This document shows positions 50,274-61,100 of a stretch of DNA of 64,000 nt, in pieces. The position numbers were made by a program, and so were the translations under genes. This stretch comes from Rhizobium sp. S152 (GTDB taxonomy: Bacteria; Pseudomonadota; Alphaproteobacteria; Rhizobiales; Rhizobiaceae). Numbering within the stretch: the stretch's first letter is position 1; each line of letters begins with the position of its first letter. The DNA is taken from contig NZ_JAUDRZ010000026.1 in NCBI RefSeq assembly GCF_030380735.1, forward strand, positions 745,370 through 809,369, given 5' to 3'. Under the pieces are notes generated by a model. That model searched no databases and was not told the DNA's origin. It was given only the letters and a program-made list of their open reading frames with translations.

Positions 50274-51485
50274 ATGAAGATGACCGCGACAGCACCCTGG
50301 ACAACCGAAAAGCCGACCGCCCTGCTCGTTCTTGCAGACGGCACCGTCATCGAAGGAAAGGGCATCGGCGCGACCGGCAAGGTCCAGGCCGAAGTGGTCT
50401 TCAACACGGCGCTGACAGGCTATGAAGAGATCATGACCGATCCCTCCTACCTCGGCCAGATCGTCACCTTCACCTTCCCGCATATCGGCAACATCGGCAC
50501 CAACGAAGAAGACATCGAAGACCTGACGCCGGCGGCACGCCACGGCGCGGTCGGCGTCATCTTCAAGGCCGACATGACCGACCCGTCCAACTACCGCGCC
50601 GCCAAGCACCTCGACGCCTGGCTGAAGGCCCGCGGCGTCATCGGCCTCTGCGGTGTCGACACCCGCGCGCTAACCGCCTGGATCCGCGAGAATGGCGCAC
50701 CGAACGCCGTCATCGCCCACGATCCGAACGGCGTCTTCGACATCGACGCGCTGAAGGCCGAAGCCAAGGCCTGGAGCGGCCTCGAAGGCCTCGACCTCGC
50801 CAAGATCGCTTCCTCCGGCCAGTCCTCGCAATGGTCGCAGACCCCGTGGATCTGGAACGAAGGATACGGCGAACTGAAGGCCGAAGACGCCAGGTACCAC
50901 GTCGTCTGCCTCGACTACGGCGTCAAGCGCAACATCCTGCGCCTGTTTGCCGGCCTCGACTGCAAGGTCACCGTGATGCCGGCGACGACGAGCGCCGAAG
51001 ACGTGCTCGCCATGCAGCCGGACGGCATCTTCCTGTCGAACGGCCCGGGCGACCCGGCCGCAACAGGCGAATACGCCGTTCCGGTCATCCAGTCGCTGAT
51101 CAAGACGGACATCCCCGTCTTCGGCATCTGCCTCGGCCATCAGATGCTGGGGCTCGCGCTCGGCGCCAAGACCGAGAAGATGCACCAGGGCCACCACGGC
51201 GCCAACCATCCGGTCAAGGACCACACGACGGGCAAGGTCGAGATCGTCTCGATGAACCACGGCTTCGCGGTCGACACGAAGTCTCTGCCCGAAGGCGTTG
51301 AGGAGACTCACGTTTCCCTCTTCGACGGCACCAATTGCGGCCTGCGCGTTTCGGGCAAGCAGATCTTCTCGGTCCAGCACCACCCGGAAGCCTCACCCGG
51401 CCCGCAGGACAGCCATTATCTCTTCCGCCGCTTCATCAACATGGTGCGCGAGAAGAAGGGCGAAGCGGCGCTGGCCGAACGCTGA
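50274..51485 (+). CDS. carA: Carbamoyl phosphate synthase small subunit
   Basis: A 403-residue glutamine amidotransferase subunit that supplies ammonia to CarB for carbamoyl phosphate, used in arginine and pyrimidine synthesis. The N-terminal small-subunit domain (about 15-150) begins L-V-L-A-D-G-T-V-I-E-G; the class I amidotransferase domain (about 205-390) has the nucleophile in F-G-I-C-L-G-H-Q and the H-H-P-E-A-S catalytic segment. Starts at 50274 or 50280 are both possible. The partner carB lies 6.6 kb downstream, not adjacent. Confidence 0.97.
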   Translation: MKMTATAPWTTEKPTALLVLADGTVIEGKGIGATGKVQAEVVFNTALTGYEEIMTDPSYLGQIVTFTFPHIGNIGTNEEDIEDLTPAARHGAVGVIFKADMTDPSNYRAAKHLDAWLKARGVIGLCGVDTRALTAWIRENGAPNAVIAHDPNGVFDIDALKAEAKAWSGLEGLDLAKIASSGQSSQWSQTPWIWNEGYGELKAEDARYHVVCLDYGVKRNILRLFAGLDCKVTVMPATTSAEDVLAMQPDGIFLSNGPGDPAATGEYAVPVIQSLIKTDIPVFGICLGHQMLGLALGAKTEKMHQGHHGANHPVKDHTTGKVEIVSMNHGFAVDTKSLPEGVEETHVSLFDGTNCGLRVSGKQIFSVQHHPEASPGPQDSHYLFRRFINMVREKKGEAALAER

Positions 51486-51507
51486 GGTCTTCGAAGACCA
51501 GAATCGG

Positions 51508-51533
51508 AAAGGCTCGCCGCGCGGCGAGCCTTT
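51508..51533. terminator. carA terminator
   Basis: An 11-base perfect stem AAAGGCTCGCC/GGCGAGCCTTT with a GCGC loop and a T-run following, 22 bases after the carA stop. It may serve the convergent MATE gene too. Confidence 0.8.
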
Positions 51534-51557
51534 TTCGTTTTCGCTATATGCCGCTGC

Positions 51558-52973
51558 TCAGCGCGCCAGCACGTTGCCCGTCACGTCCCTCTCCCGCCGA
51601 ACCATAAGATAGAAGCGTGCGCACAGCATCACCGCCGCAGCAGCAAGGCCGACGAGGAAGCCGAACCAGATACCGATGCCGCCGAAGCCGAGCGGAAAGG
51701 CGAAGGCCCAGGCAAGGAAGAAGCCGATCGGCCAATAGGCGATCAACGCCAGGATCATCGGCACCCGCGCATCCTTGAGGCCGCGCAGGAGGCCGTTGGC
51801 GATCGCCTGAATACCGTCCACCAGCTGGAACAGCCCCGCGACGACGATCAGCGGTCCGGCATAGGCAAGAACCTGCGATGCTTCGGGGGACTTGGTGTCG
51901 AGGAACCAGCTGCCCAGGAATTCCGGTACCACCGCGAACACGATGCCGCCGATGGCCGCGATCGCGCAGGCGATCGCCATCACCGTGATCGACGCCCTGA
52001 CGACGGCGGCGTGATTGCCCTGCCCGTGCGCCACGCCGACGCGAACGGTCGCCGCCTGCGACAGGCCGAGCGGGATCATGAAGGCAATCGACGCCCATTG
52101 CAGCGCGATCCCGTGCGCGGCGAGCTCGATCGTGCCGATACGGCCCATCATTAACGACGCCACGGTAAACAGGCTGACCTCGGCCAGAATGGTAACGCTG
52201 ATCGGCAGACCGAGACGAACCACCTCCCAGAAGGCCTTCCAGTCCGGCCGCCAGAAGCGCACGAAGATTTCGTAGCGGCGGGTATCGGCCCGCGACTGCA
52301 CATAAGCGACGATGAAGATGAAGCCCGCGAGCTGCACCAGCACGGAAACGATCGCGGCACCCTCGAGACCCAGGGCCGGGAAGCCGAAATGGCCAAGCAC
52401 CAGCGCATAGGCGAAGAATGCGTTCAGCACCAGCATCGCGATGGTGACGTTCAGGATCACCGCCGCGCGGCCGATCGCGCTCACCAGCGAACGGATGACA
52501 TTGTAAAGCAGCCCCGGCAGGACGGCGAACTGGCCGATAATGATATAGCCATGCGCCAGCGCCGCCACTTCCGGCTTCTGGCCGGCGGCAAGCAGGATGC
52601 GCTCCGAGTTGAAGAACGCCGGCAGCATCAGCAGCCAATAGGCAAGCACGACCCACAGGCCCATGCGCAGTGACCGGCGCACGCTGACGATATCGCCGCG
52701 CCCATAGGCCTGCGCCACCATCGGAATGACGGCGATGGCAAAGCCCGAGCCGAACACCAGGATCGTGAACAGGAACTGCGCCGAAAGCACCATGGCCGCC
52801 AGATGCTCCGCGCCGAGCTGGCCGACGATCATCACATCCGTCGTGTTGATGCCGAGCTGGGCAAGCTGCGCGCCGATCAGCGGGATGCCGAGCGCAAGCG
52901 TCGCCCGGAAATGCGATTCCCAACGATTATCGGTGCTCGGCGCAATTTTGCGCTCGTTGATTGGCGTGTCCAT
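51558..52973 (-). CDS. MATE-family multidrug exporter
   Basis: A 471-residue inner-membrane transporter with about twelve hydrophobic spans in two MatE repeats (about 20-185 and 245-410). The early P-L-I-G-A-Q-L-A-Q-L-G-I-N-T-T-D-V-M-I-V-G-Q segment matches NorM-type proteins, which export cationic drugs in exchange for Na+ or H+. The start at 52973 is chosen over one at 53000 for its better ribosome binding site context (AGGA). Convergent with carA. Confidence 0.92.
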   Translation of the reverse strand: MDTPINERKIAPSTDNRWESHFRATLALGIPLIGAQLAQLGINTTDVMIVGQLGAEHLAAMVLSAQFLFTILVFGSGFAIAVIPMVAQAYGRGDIVSVRRSLRMGLWVVLAYWLLMLPAFFNSERILLAAGQKPEVAALAHGYIIIGQFAVLPGLLYNVIRSLVSAIGRAAVILNVTIAMLVLNAFFAYALVLGHFGFPALGLEGAAIVSVLVQLAGFIFIVAYVQSRADTRRYEIFVRFWRPDWKAFWEVVRLGLPISVTILAEVSLFTVASLMMGRIGTIELAAHGIALQWASIAFMIPLGLSQAATVRVGVAHGQGNHAAVVRASITVMAIACAIAAIGGIVFAVVPEFLGSWFLDTKSPEASQVLAYAGPLIVVAGLFQLVDGIQAIANGLLRGLKDARVPMILALIAYWPIGFFLAWAFAFPLGFGGIGIWFGFLVGLAAAAVMLCARFYLMVRRERDVTGNVLAR

Positions 52974-53118
52974 GACACCGGTCCTGTGATTGGATAGCAA
53001 AATGGCCGCACGTAGCGGCAGGATACCGCTAGGCCTTAGATGAAACGGGGCAAAAGAACCACTAGAAAACGTGCAAATGATGAAATTTTCATCATTGCAT
53101 CACGAAATCTGATCGATC

Positions 53119-54363
53119 TCACGCGGAGAGGCCAATCGGCTCCGTCTGCTTTCCCGTCCGCACCTTGGCCACGAAGACGAGCATGGCGATGAAGATGAAG
53201 ATGGCGGCAGCCAGGAATGGCGCCCCGGCGAAGGTGACGGGCGCATCGGGCTTGGTGAAATAGCCGAACATCTGAGTGAAGATCAGCGGACCGATGATCG
53301 TGGTGATGCTGGAAAGGCTGGTCAGCGCCCCTTGCAGCTCTCCCTGTGCCGAGGGCGGCACCTTGCCGGCGGCGATGCTGCGCAGCGGCGGCTCGGCGAT
53401 GTTCTCCATGACCGTGAGAACGATGACCACATAAATGATCCAGCCCTCCCAGGCGAAGGCATAACCCGTGAGGCCGAAGACGGAGAAGCAGAGTCCCACG
53501 ACTACGGTCTTCCACTCCCCGAGAACAGGCACGATCTTCGGGAGGAAGAAGGCCATGACAACCGCCGCGCCGATCCCGTAGATCCCGAGCGACAGCCCGA
53601 TCTGCCCCTCGCTCCAGCCAAAGCGATAGGTGGACACGAAGGACCAGACCGCCGGGTAGACGGCATGCGCCAGCCAGAACAACACCATTACCGCGCAGAT
53701 CCAGCCGATGCCGGCATAGTTGCGCATCTGCCGAAGCGCGCCGAGCGGATTGGCGCGCTTCCATTCGAACGCGCGGCGATTGTCGGACGACAGCGTTTCA
53801 GGCAACAGGAAACAGGCCGCGACGAAGTTGAGGAAAGACACCGCCGCGGCCCCGAAGAACGGCACGCGCGGCCCGAATTCCCCCAGCACGCCGCCGATGA
53901 CGGGGCCGATGGTGAAGCCGACGCCGAACGCAATGCCGATCAGCCCGAAATTCTTCGCGCGGTTGCTCTCGTCGCTGATGTCGGCGATGTAGGCCGAGCA
54001 GGTCGCGAAACTGCCGCCGCTGATGCCGGCCAGCATGCGGCCGACGAACAGCATCCAGAAGCTCGTCGCCACGGCGCAGATGAAATTGTCGATCGCGAAG
54101 GTCAGCACCGAGAGCAGCAGGATCGGCCGGCGCCCGAAGCGGTCGCTCAAGTTGCCGAGCAGAGGCGCGAACAGGAACTGCATGCCGGCATAGACCACCA
54201 GCAGCCAGCCGCCGTCGAGTGCCGCATCGCTGACGGACCCACCCGTCAGTTGCTCCAGATAGGCCGGCAGCACCGGCATGATGATCGCGATCCCGATCAC
54301 ATCGAGAAAGAGGATGATGAAGACCAGGAAAAGGCCGCGGCGAACGAACTGCGGGTCAGGCAT
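53119..54363 (-). CDS. TetA-like MFS drug exporter
   Basis: A 414-residue major facilitator with twelve predicted spans, of the TCR/Tet group (drug:H+ antiporter, 12 TMS). Motif A is clear in G-N-L-S-D-R-F-G-R-R-P-I-L-L (about residues 66-79) and the antiporter motif C-like segment in G-F-T-I-G-P-V-I-G-G-V-L-G (about 150). The protein resembles TetA-like chromosomal exporters; tetracycline export is not established by sequence. GAGGGA precedes the start. Confidence 0.9.
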   Translation of the reverse strand: MPDPQFVRRGLFLVFIILFLDVIGIAIIMPVLPAYLEQLTGGSVSDAALDGGWLLVVYAGMQFLFAPLLGNLSDRFGRRPILLLSVLTFAIDNFICAVATSFWMLFVGRMLAGISGGSFATCSAYIADISDESNRAKNFGLIGIAFGVGFTIGPVIGGVLGEFGPRVPFFGAAAVSFLNFVAACFLLPETLSSDNRRAFEWKRANPLGALRQMRNYAGIGWICAVMVLFWLAHAVYPAVWSFVSTYRFGWSEGQIGLSLGIYGIGAAVVMAFFLPKIVPVLGEWKTVVVGLCFSVFGLTGYAFAWEGWIIYVVIVLTVMENIAEPPLRSIAAGKVPPSAQGELQGALTSLSSITTIIGPLIFTQMFGYFTKPDAPVTFAGAPFLAAAIFIFIAMLVFVAKVRTGKQTEPIGLSA

Positions 54364-54574
54364 GAATTATCCCTCTTGACGCGATTGTCTCTTTCAAAAG
54401 ACGACCGCAGCGCGAGTGATGTTACACATCTCCGCGTCAAAAGCGAAACAACGCGTGAACGCTTCAATTAAATTGATAGGCGCACAAATTCCGCTGATGG
54501 AAGACCGTGAACGAATGGCGCACATGCATCTCCCCGCTCAGGCGCGAGGAGATGAGCCGGCATTCACAGTCGGC

Positions 54575-55501
54575 TCAGACGGGACCGGAGAAGGTATCGC
54601 AGGCAGAAAGCTGGCCGCTGTCGAAGCCGCGCTTGAACCATCGCACCCGCTGCTCTGACGTACCGTGATTGAAGCTCTCGGGAACCACATAGCCCTGCGT
54701 GCGCTTCTGCAGCGTATCGTCGCCGATCTTCTGCGCGGCGTTCAGCGCCTCTTCCAGATCGCCGGCCTCAAGGATGCCCTTCTGCTGGGTGAACTTGCCC
54801 CAGATACCGGCGAAGCAATCGGCCTGAAGTTCAACGCGCACGGACATTTTGTTGGCATCCGCCTCGCTCATCCGCTGGCGTGCCTCGTTGAACTTGGGAA
54901 GGATGCCGAGTAGGTTCTGGACGTGGTGCCCGACCTCATGGGCAACGACATAGGCTTCGGCGAAGTCGCCGGACGCGCCGAACTGGCTGCTGAGCTGCTG
55001 GAAGAAGGCCGTGTCGAGATAGACCTTGTGGTCGCTGGGGCAGTAGAACGGGCCGGTGGCCGCCGAGGCAAAGCCGCAGGCCGACTGCGTCTGCCGCGAG
55101 AACAGCACCAGCTTCGGCTCCTCGTAATTGGCGCCACGCGACTGGAAGATGCCGTTCCAGGTATCCTCTGTCTCCGCGAGCACCGTGCGCACGAAGGCCG
55201 TCATCTCGTCATTGGCCGGCGTCTGCCCGCCTGACTGCTCGGTCTGCTCGTAGCCGCCACCGCCCGTCGAGCCGCCGTCGATCACCTGCAGCAGGTCGAT
55301 GCCCATGGACTTGAAGATGAGGTAGATGACGACGAGAAAGATGATCGTACCGATGCTGAGCCCGCCGCCACGTCTGCCGACGCCGCCGCCAGATGGAAAG
55401 CTGAAGCCGCCGCCGCGCCCGAACGGGCTGTTTCCGCCTCCGGACGGATCGCCACGACGATCCTCGATGTTGTCGGATTGACGACGACCCTTCCATTCCA
55501 T
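54575..55501 (-). CDS. Neutral zinc metallopeptidase (YpfJ-like)
   Basis: A 308-residue membrane-anchored protein of the YpfJ/neutral zinc metallopeptidase family. The N-terminal 45 residues are Arg/Gly-rich and hydrophilic, followed by one membrane span (about 46-66, I-G-T-I-I-F-L-V-V-I-Y-L-I-F) and a periplasmic domain containing H-E-V-G-H-H (about residue 190), the HExxH zinc site, and a downstream glutamate-containing segment E-L-Q-A-D-C-F-A-G-I-W. Cysteines near the end (A-C-D-T-F) may form a disulfide. Substrates are unknown. GGGGAG precedes the start. Confidence 0.9.
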   Translation of the reverse strand: MEWKGRRQSDNIEDRRGDPSGGGNSPFGRGGGFSFPSGGGVGRRGGGLSIGTIIFLVVIYLIFKSMGIDLLQVIDGGSTGGGGYEQTEQSGGQTPANDEMTAFVRTVLAETEDTWNGIFQSRGANYEEPKLVLFSRQTQSACGFASAATGPFYCPSDHKVYLDTAFFQQLSSQFGASGDFAEAYVVAHEVGHHVQNLLGILPKFNEARQRMSEADANKMSVRVELQADCFAGIWGKFTQQKGILEAGDLEEALNAAQKIGDDTLQKRTQGYVVPESFNHGTSEQRVRWFKRGFDSGQLSACDTFSGPV

Positions 55502-55612
55502 CTCAGATCTCCCCGCCGTGGCGCATCCGCGCGCTCGCTATACTAGGCTATATAACCAGCGGCGGAATGAATTCCATAGCGTTCAAGAGAGGTGGAGTCA
55601 GATGTTCTGCGG

Positions 55613-56728
55613 TCACGCACGCGCCGGTGCACCGTCACCGGGATCGAGCGGCACCCGCCTGCGCTCTTCCGACATCAGCCACTTCAGGCCGAAATGGCAC
55701 AGCCCCACGACGACCACGGACACATAGCCGTCGATCGCATAGTGCCAGCCAAGATAGACCGAGCTCACCAGGATGATCGCGACATAGGCGAAGGCGATGA
55801 TCCCCAGCCGCTTCGAAATCTCGGCAGCGAAGAATGCGTTCATGGTCACGAGCGCGACGTGCACGCTGGGGAAAGCCGAGATTCCCGAACCGAATCCAGA
55901 CCTCCCCTCTTCATGAAGGGTCCAGAGATAGTGCTGGAACATTGCGATGTTGTGTTCTCCATCGCCTGAGGTGATGAAACTGAGTTGTTCCGCGAAGCGC
56001 GCGACATCGCCGGTCACCGCTCCGTAGAAGGCTGGACCGGCGGATATGAAGGCAGCCGCAAGCACATTGCCGCAGACGGCCCAGACCAGCATGAACATCG
56101 CCACATAGCGCACGCGGACCGCTGCCGCCCGCGGCGAGGTCACCACAAAGAACAGTGTCCCGAAGCAGACCAGAAACCATGCGCCGGAGTAGTTCCAGTC
56201 GACAATCGTAAAGATGATCTCACTGCGCATGAATGAAAAAAGCGGTCGCCACGGATCGACGCCGAAGCACAATAGGGCATCGAGATCGGCGAGCGTGGCA
56301 TCATAAAGAAAGCCGCCGCGAAGAAGCGGGAGCGCATTCTTGATCGATGTGAAGGTACCCTGAAAGAACATCAGCGCCATCAGCAGCGCCATGCCGGAAA
56401 ACAGATAGGACAGACGCTGGGCCGAAAACACCGACCGCATTGCGCGCGAGCGTTTTCGATCGAAGCGGACCATCACATGTATCCAGTCGACAAGAATGGC
56501 GATGGCCGGCATGAACACCAGAAAAAGATAGGTCCACTGACCGAAATACTGACCATAGGACAACATTTCGGTGTGATCGGCGAACGTCAGGATGGCCAGT
56601 CCGACACATGCATAGCCTGCCACCGCTATATATAGGCAGAGATCGTCGCGCATGCGCATCCTGATCTCCCTTGCCAGCTCCATGGCCGGCGACCGCGTTC
56701 CGAATGGCGCATTGCCAAGCAACAGCAT
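55613..56728 (-). CDS. PAP2-superfamily membrane enzyme
   Basis: A 371-residue integral membrane protein with about nine hydrophobic spans. The C-terminal third has PAP2-type motifs: A-F-P-S-V-H (about residue 273) and Y-L-G-W-H-Y-A-I-D-G (about 325), matching the P-S-x-H and S/G-x-x-x-x-H-x-x-x-D phosphatase motifs. The layout resembles the PAP2_3 group, related to inositol phosphorylceramide synthases, so a lipid phosphatase or phosphotransferase role in the membrane is likely. An internal start at 56683 is possible. No companion lipid gene is adjacent. Confidence 0.85.
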   Translation of the reverse strand: MLLLGNAPFGTRSPAMELAREIRMRMRDDLCLYIAVAGYACVGLAILTFADHTEMLSYGQYFGQWTYLFLVFMPAIAILVDWIHVMVRFDRKRSRAMRSVFSAQRLSYLFSGMALLMALMFFQGTFTSIKNALPLLRGGFLYDATLADLDALLCFGVDPWRPLFSFMRSEIIFTIVDWNYSGAWFLVCFGTLFFVVTSPRAAAVRVRYVAMFMLVWAVCGNVLAAAFISAGPAFYGAVTGDVARFAEQLSFITSGDGEHNIAMFQHYLWTLHEEGRSGFGSGISAFPSVHVALVTMNAFFAAEISKRLGIIAFAYVAIILVSSVYLGWHYAIDGYVSVVVVGLCHFGLKWLMSEERRRVPLDPGDGAPARA

Positions 56729-56923
56729 ATCAACCTGCGCTAGATTTGAGTGAAATCGCTTGCACGTATGAAATGCTGCAAATATTAATTTTCATATATA
56801 TTTTTTGCGCTATATCTAGCGCTCAGGCCGTAAATCTCGCGAATACATTCAAGTCATCTGCCACTTGACCCGGCTCCGATTTCGCACTTCCCTTATGTCC
56901 AGGAGCGAGGGAGGGAAAATCGA

Positions 56924-57952
56924 ATGAAGGCGGTGCGTCTCGAAGCAGCCGGGCAGATCAACCTGTGTGATGTGGACAAGCCCCGCCCCGGTCCGGGCGA
57001 TCTGCTGGTTCGCGTGGAGGCCTGTGGCATCTGCGGCACCGACAGGCATCTTTTTAACGGCGAGTTTCCCTCGGAGCCGCCCCTCACTCTCGGCCACGAA
57101 TTTACCGGCATCGTCGAGGAGATCGGCCGCGATATCACCGGCTTTCGCGAGGGGATCCGCATCACCGGCGATCCGAACATCGCCTGCGGTCACTGCGACC
57201 AATGCCGGCGCGGCCGCGTCAACCTGTGCCGCAACCTTCAGGCCATCGGCATCAGCCGCGACGGCGGCTTCGCGCAATATGTGATCGTTCCGCAAAACCA
57301 GGCCTTCGTCCTGCCCGATGACCTCAACCCTCTATATGGCGCCTTCTGCGAGCCGCTGGCCTGCTGCCTGCACGGCGTCGATCTGGCCGAGATCAGGACC
57401 GGCTCGTCGGTCGCCATATTGGGTGGGGGTGTCATCGGCCTCCTGGTCGTCCAACTCGCGCGCCTTGCCGGCGCGACCGACATCCTGCTCATCACGCGCA
57501 GCGCCGAAAAGCGCCGGCTGGCGGAAAGCCTCGGCGCGACAGCGACCGTCGACCCCAATGACGGCGGCATCATCGAGCGCATCACCGCGCCGGATGGCCT
57601 CTTGCCCGGCGGCGCCGATGTCGTCATCGAATGCGCCGGTGTCGCCGGGACCGTCGAACAGGCGCCCGCCCTTGCCCGTCACGGCGGTACGGTGGTCATT
57701 CTCGGCGTCATGCCGCAGGGGGAGAAAGTGTCGATCGAGCCATTCGACCTGCTGTTTCGGGAGATCAGGCTGGTCAGCTCGTTCCTCAACCCCTTCACCC
57801 ATAAGCGCGCCGCCGATCTGGTGGCGTCGGGCAGAATCAAGGTGGAACCTCTGATCTCTCGCCGCATCGGGCTTAACGAGGCGATGGAAGCGATCCGCAA
57901 TCCTGCCCGGGCGGGCGAGATTCGCACCCTCGTTTTGCCGAACCTCGGCTAG
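56924..57952 (+). CDS. Zinc-dependent alcohol/polyol dehydrogenase
   Basis: A 342-residue medium-chain dehydrogenase. The catalytic zinc ligands lie in A-C-G-I-C-G-T-D-R-H-L-F (about residue 37) and G-H-E-F-T (about 63); the structural zinc cysteines in C-G-H-C-D-Q-C-R-R-G-R-V-N-L-C (about 87-101). The Rossmann motif G-G-G-V-I-G-L-L-V is near residue 167. The family includes sorbitol, xylitol and threonine dehydrogenases; the substrate is a polyol or alcohol and is not further defined. It is a single gene between the PAP2 gene and carB. Confidence 0.9.
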   Translation: MKAVRLEAAGQINLCDVDKPRPGPGDLLVRVEACGICGTDRHLFNGEFPSEPPLTLGHEFTGIVEEIGRDITGFREGIRITGDPNIACGHCDQCRRGRVNLCRNLQAIGISRDGGFAQYVIVPQNQAFVLPDDLNPLYGAFCEPLACCLHGVDLAEIRTGSSVAILGGGVIGLLVVQLARLAGATDILLITRSAEKRRLAESLGATATVDPNDGGIIERITAPDGLLPGGADVVIECAGVAGTVEQAPALARHGGTVVILGVMPQGEKVSIEPFDLLFREIRLVSSFLNPFTHKRAADLVASGRIKVEPLISRRIGLNEAMEAIRNPARAGEIRTLVLPNLG

Positions 57953-58125
57953 GTCGCGAGGAACCCTTTCCGATTCCTGTCGATTCCGTAAATTATGGGG
58001 TTCCCTCTACAAATACATTTGCCTATAAGCCGCTTCTAGCCTGAAAAGACCATCATATGCGCGACCCGGCCGGTGCCTCCCACCCTGGCCGGCTTTCTGC
58101 GCAGCTAGGAAACGGAAAAAAGCCC

Positions 58126-61100
58126 ATGCCGAAGCGCCAAGACATCAAATCGATCCTCATCATCGGCGCAGGACCGATCGTCATTGGCCAGGCTTGCGAA
58201 TTCGACTATTCCGGCACCCAGGCCTGCAAGGCGCTGAAGGAGGAAGGCTACCGCGTCATCCTCGTCAACTCCAACCCGGCAACGATCATGACCGACCCGG
58301 GCCTGGCCGACGCCACCTACGTCGAGCCGATCACCCCCGAGGTTGTTGCCAAGATCATCGCCAAGGAGCGCCCGGACGCGCTGCTCCCGACCATGGGCGG
58401 CCAGACCGCGCTCAACACCGCGCTGTCGCTCAAGCGCATGGGCGTGCTCGACCGCTACAATGTCGAGATGATCGGCGCCAAGCCGGCCGCCATCGACATG
58501 GCCGAAGACCGCGCACTCTTCCGCGAAGCCATGGAACGCATCGGCCTCGAAACCCCGCGCTCGATGCTGGCCAACGCCACCGACATCAAGGACGCCGACC
58601 GCAAGACGCACGAGGCCGAGCGCAACAAGCTGAAGGAAAGCCTCTCCGGTGCCGATCTCGACAAGGCGCTGGACGAGCTCGAAAACCAGTGGAACCTCGG
58701 CGAGACCGACCGCAAGCAGCGCTATATCAGCCACGCCATGGCGATTGCCGCCCAGGCGATCGACGTCGTCGGCCTGCCCGCCATCATCCGCCCTTCCTTC
58801 ACCATGGGCGGCACCGGCGGCGGCATTGCCTATAACCGCTCGGAATTCTTCGAAATCATCGGCGGCGGCCTCGACGCCTCCCCGACGACGGAAGTCCTGA
58901 TCGAGGAATCGGTTCTCGGCTGGAAGGAGTATGAAATGGAAGTCGTCCGCGACAAGGCGGACAACTGCATCATTATCTGCTCGATCGAAAACATCGACCC
59001 GATGGGCGTTCACACCGGCGACTCGATCACCGTCGCGCCTGCCTTGACCCTGACGGACAAGGAATACCAGATGATGCGCAACGCCTCGATCGCGGTTCTG
59101 CGCGAGATCGGCGTCGAGACCGGCGGCTCCAACGTTCAGTTCGCCGTCAACCCGAAGGACGGCCGCCTCGTCGTCATCGAGATGAACCCGCGTGTCTCGC
59201 GCTCGTCTGCGCTGGCCTCCAAGGCCACCGGCTTCCCGATCGCCAAGGTCGCCGCCAAGCTCGCCGTCGGCTACACGCTCGACGAATTGGACAACGACAT
59301 CACCGGTGGCGCCACCCCCGCCTCGTTCGAACCGTCGATCGACTACGTCGTCACCAAGATCCCGCGCTTCGCCTTCGAGAAGTTCCCGGGCGCATCGCCT
59401 GTTCTCACCACGGCCATGAAGTCGGTCGGTGAAGTCATGGCTATCGGCCGCACCTTCGCCGAATCGCTGCAGAAGGCGCTGCGCGGTCTCGAAACCGGCC
59501 TGACCGGTCTCGACGAGATCGAGATCCCCGGCCTGGAAGAAGGCGAAGGCAGCCAGAACGCCATCCGCGCCGCCATCGGCACGCCGACCCCTGATCGTCT
59601 GCGCATGGTCGCCCAGGCGCTGCGCATGGGCATGAGCCCCGAGGAAGTGCACGAAGGCTGCAAGATCGACCCGTGGTTCATCGCCCAGTTCAAGGCGATC
59701 GTCGACATGGAAGCCCGCGTGCGCGAGCACGGCCTGCCCGAAGATGCCGCCAACCTGCGCACGCTGAAGGCCATGGGCTTCTCCGACGCCCGCCTCGCCA
59801 CCCTCTCCGGCAAGCGGCCGAAGGAAGTGGCCGAGCTGCGCAACTCCTTGAACGTCCGCCCGGTTTTCAAGCGCATCGACACCTGCGCTGCCGAATTCGC
59901 CTCGCCGACGGCCTACATGTATTCGAGCTACGAGACGCCCTTCGTCGGCCAGCTGCGCTCGGAAGCCGAGATCTCCGACCGCAAGAAGGTCGTCATCCTC
60001 GGCGGCGGTCCGAACCGTATCGGCCAGGGCATCGAGTTCGACTATTGCTGCTGCCATGCCGCCTTCGCGCTGCGTGACGCCGGCTATGAAGCGATCATGA
60101 TCAACTGCAACCCGGAAACCGTCTCGACCGACTACGACACGTCAGATCGCCTCTATTTCGAGCCGCTGACGGCCGAAGACGTGATCGAGATCCTGCGCGC
60201 GGAGCAGGAAAAGGGCGAAGTCGTCGGCGTCATCGTCCAGTTCGGCGGCCAGACCCCGCTGAAGCTCGCTGAAGCGCTTGAGAAGAACGGCATCCCGATC
60301 CTCGGCACCGCGCCCGACATGATCGATCTTGCCGAAGACCGCGACCGCTTCCAGAAGCTGCTCATCAAGCTCGACCTGACGCAGCCGAACAACGGCATCG
60401 CCTACTCGGTCGAGCAGGCCCGCCTCGTCGCCACCGAAATCGGCTTCCCGCTGGTCGTTCGCCCATCCTACGTTCTCGGCGGCCGCGCCATGCAGATCCT
60501 GCATTCGGAAAGCCAGCTGCAGACCTACCTGCTCGACACCGTTCCGGAACTGGTGCCTGAGGATATCAAGCAGCGTTACCCGAACGACAAGACCGGCCAG
60601 ATCAACACTCTGCTTGGCAAGAACCCGCTGCTGTTCGACAGCTACCTCTCGAACGCCATCGAAGTCGACGTCGACTGCCTCTCCGACGGCAAGGACGCCT
60701 TCATCGCCGGCATCATGGAGCACATCGAGGAAGCCGGCATCCACTCGGGCGACTCGGCCTGCTCGCTGCCGCCACGCACCCTGTCCGCCGAAATGATCGA
60801 CGAACTCGAGCGCCAGGCAAAGTCGATGGCCAAGGCTCTCAACGTCGTCGGCCTGATGAACGTGCAGTTCGCCATCAAGGACGGCACCGTCTACGTGCTC
60901 GAAGTGAACCCGCGCGCCTCGCGCACCGTTCCATTCGTCGCCAAGACCATCGGCGCCCCGATCGCCAAGATCGCCGCCCGCGCCATGGCTGGCGAGAAGC
61001 TCGACCCGCTGTTTGCAGCCTATGGCGAGAAGCCGGACCCGCGCAACCTGAAGCACATCGCCGTCAAGGAAGCCGTCTTCCCGTTTGCCCGCTTCCCCGG

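Noticed and set aside
56807..56822. GCGCTA/TAGCGC hairpin near an AT-rich stretch upstream of the dehydrogenase
   Set aside because: The stem is short, with no T-run on either useful side, and can arise by chance.
58105..60057. A 650-residue open frame on the - strand opposite carB
   Set aside because: It is a mirror of the GC-rich carB codons. Its translation is a run of Asp/Gly/Val/Arg with no domain, and it has no ribosome binding site. carB itself is certain.
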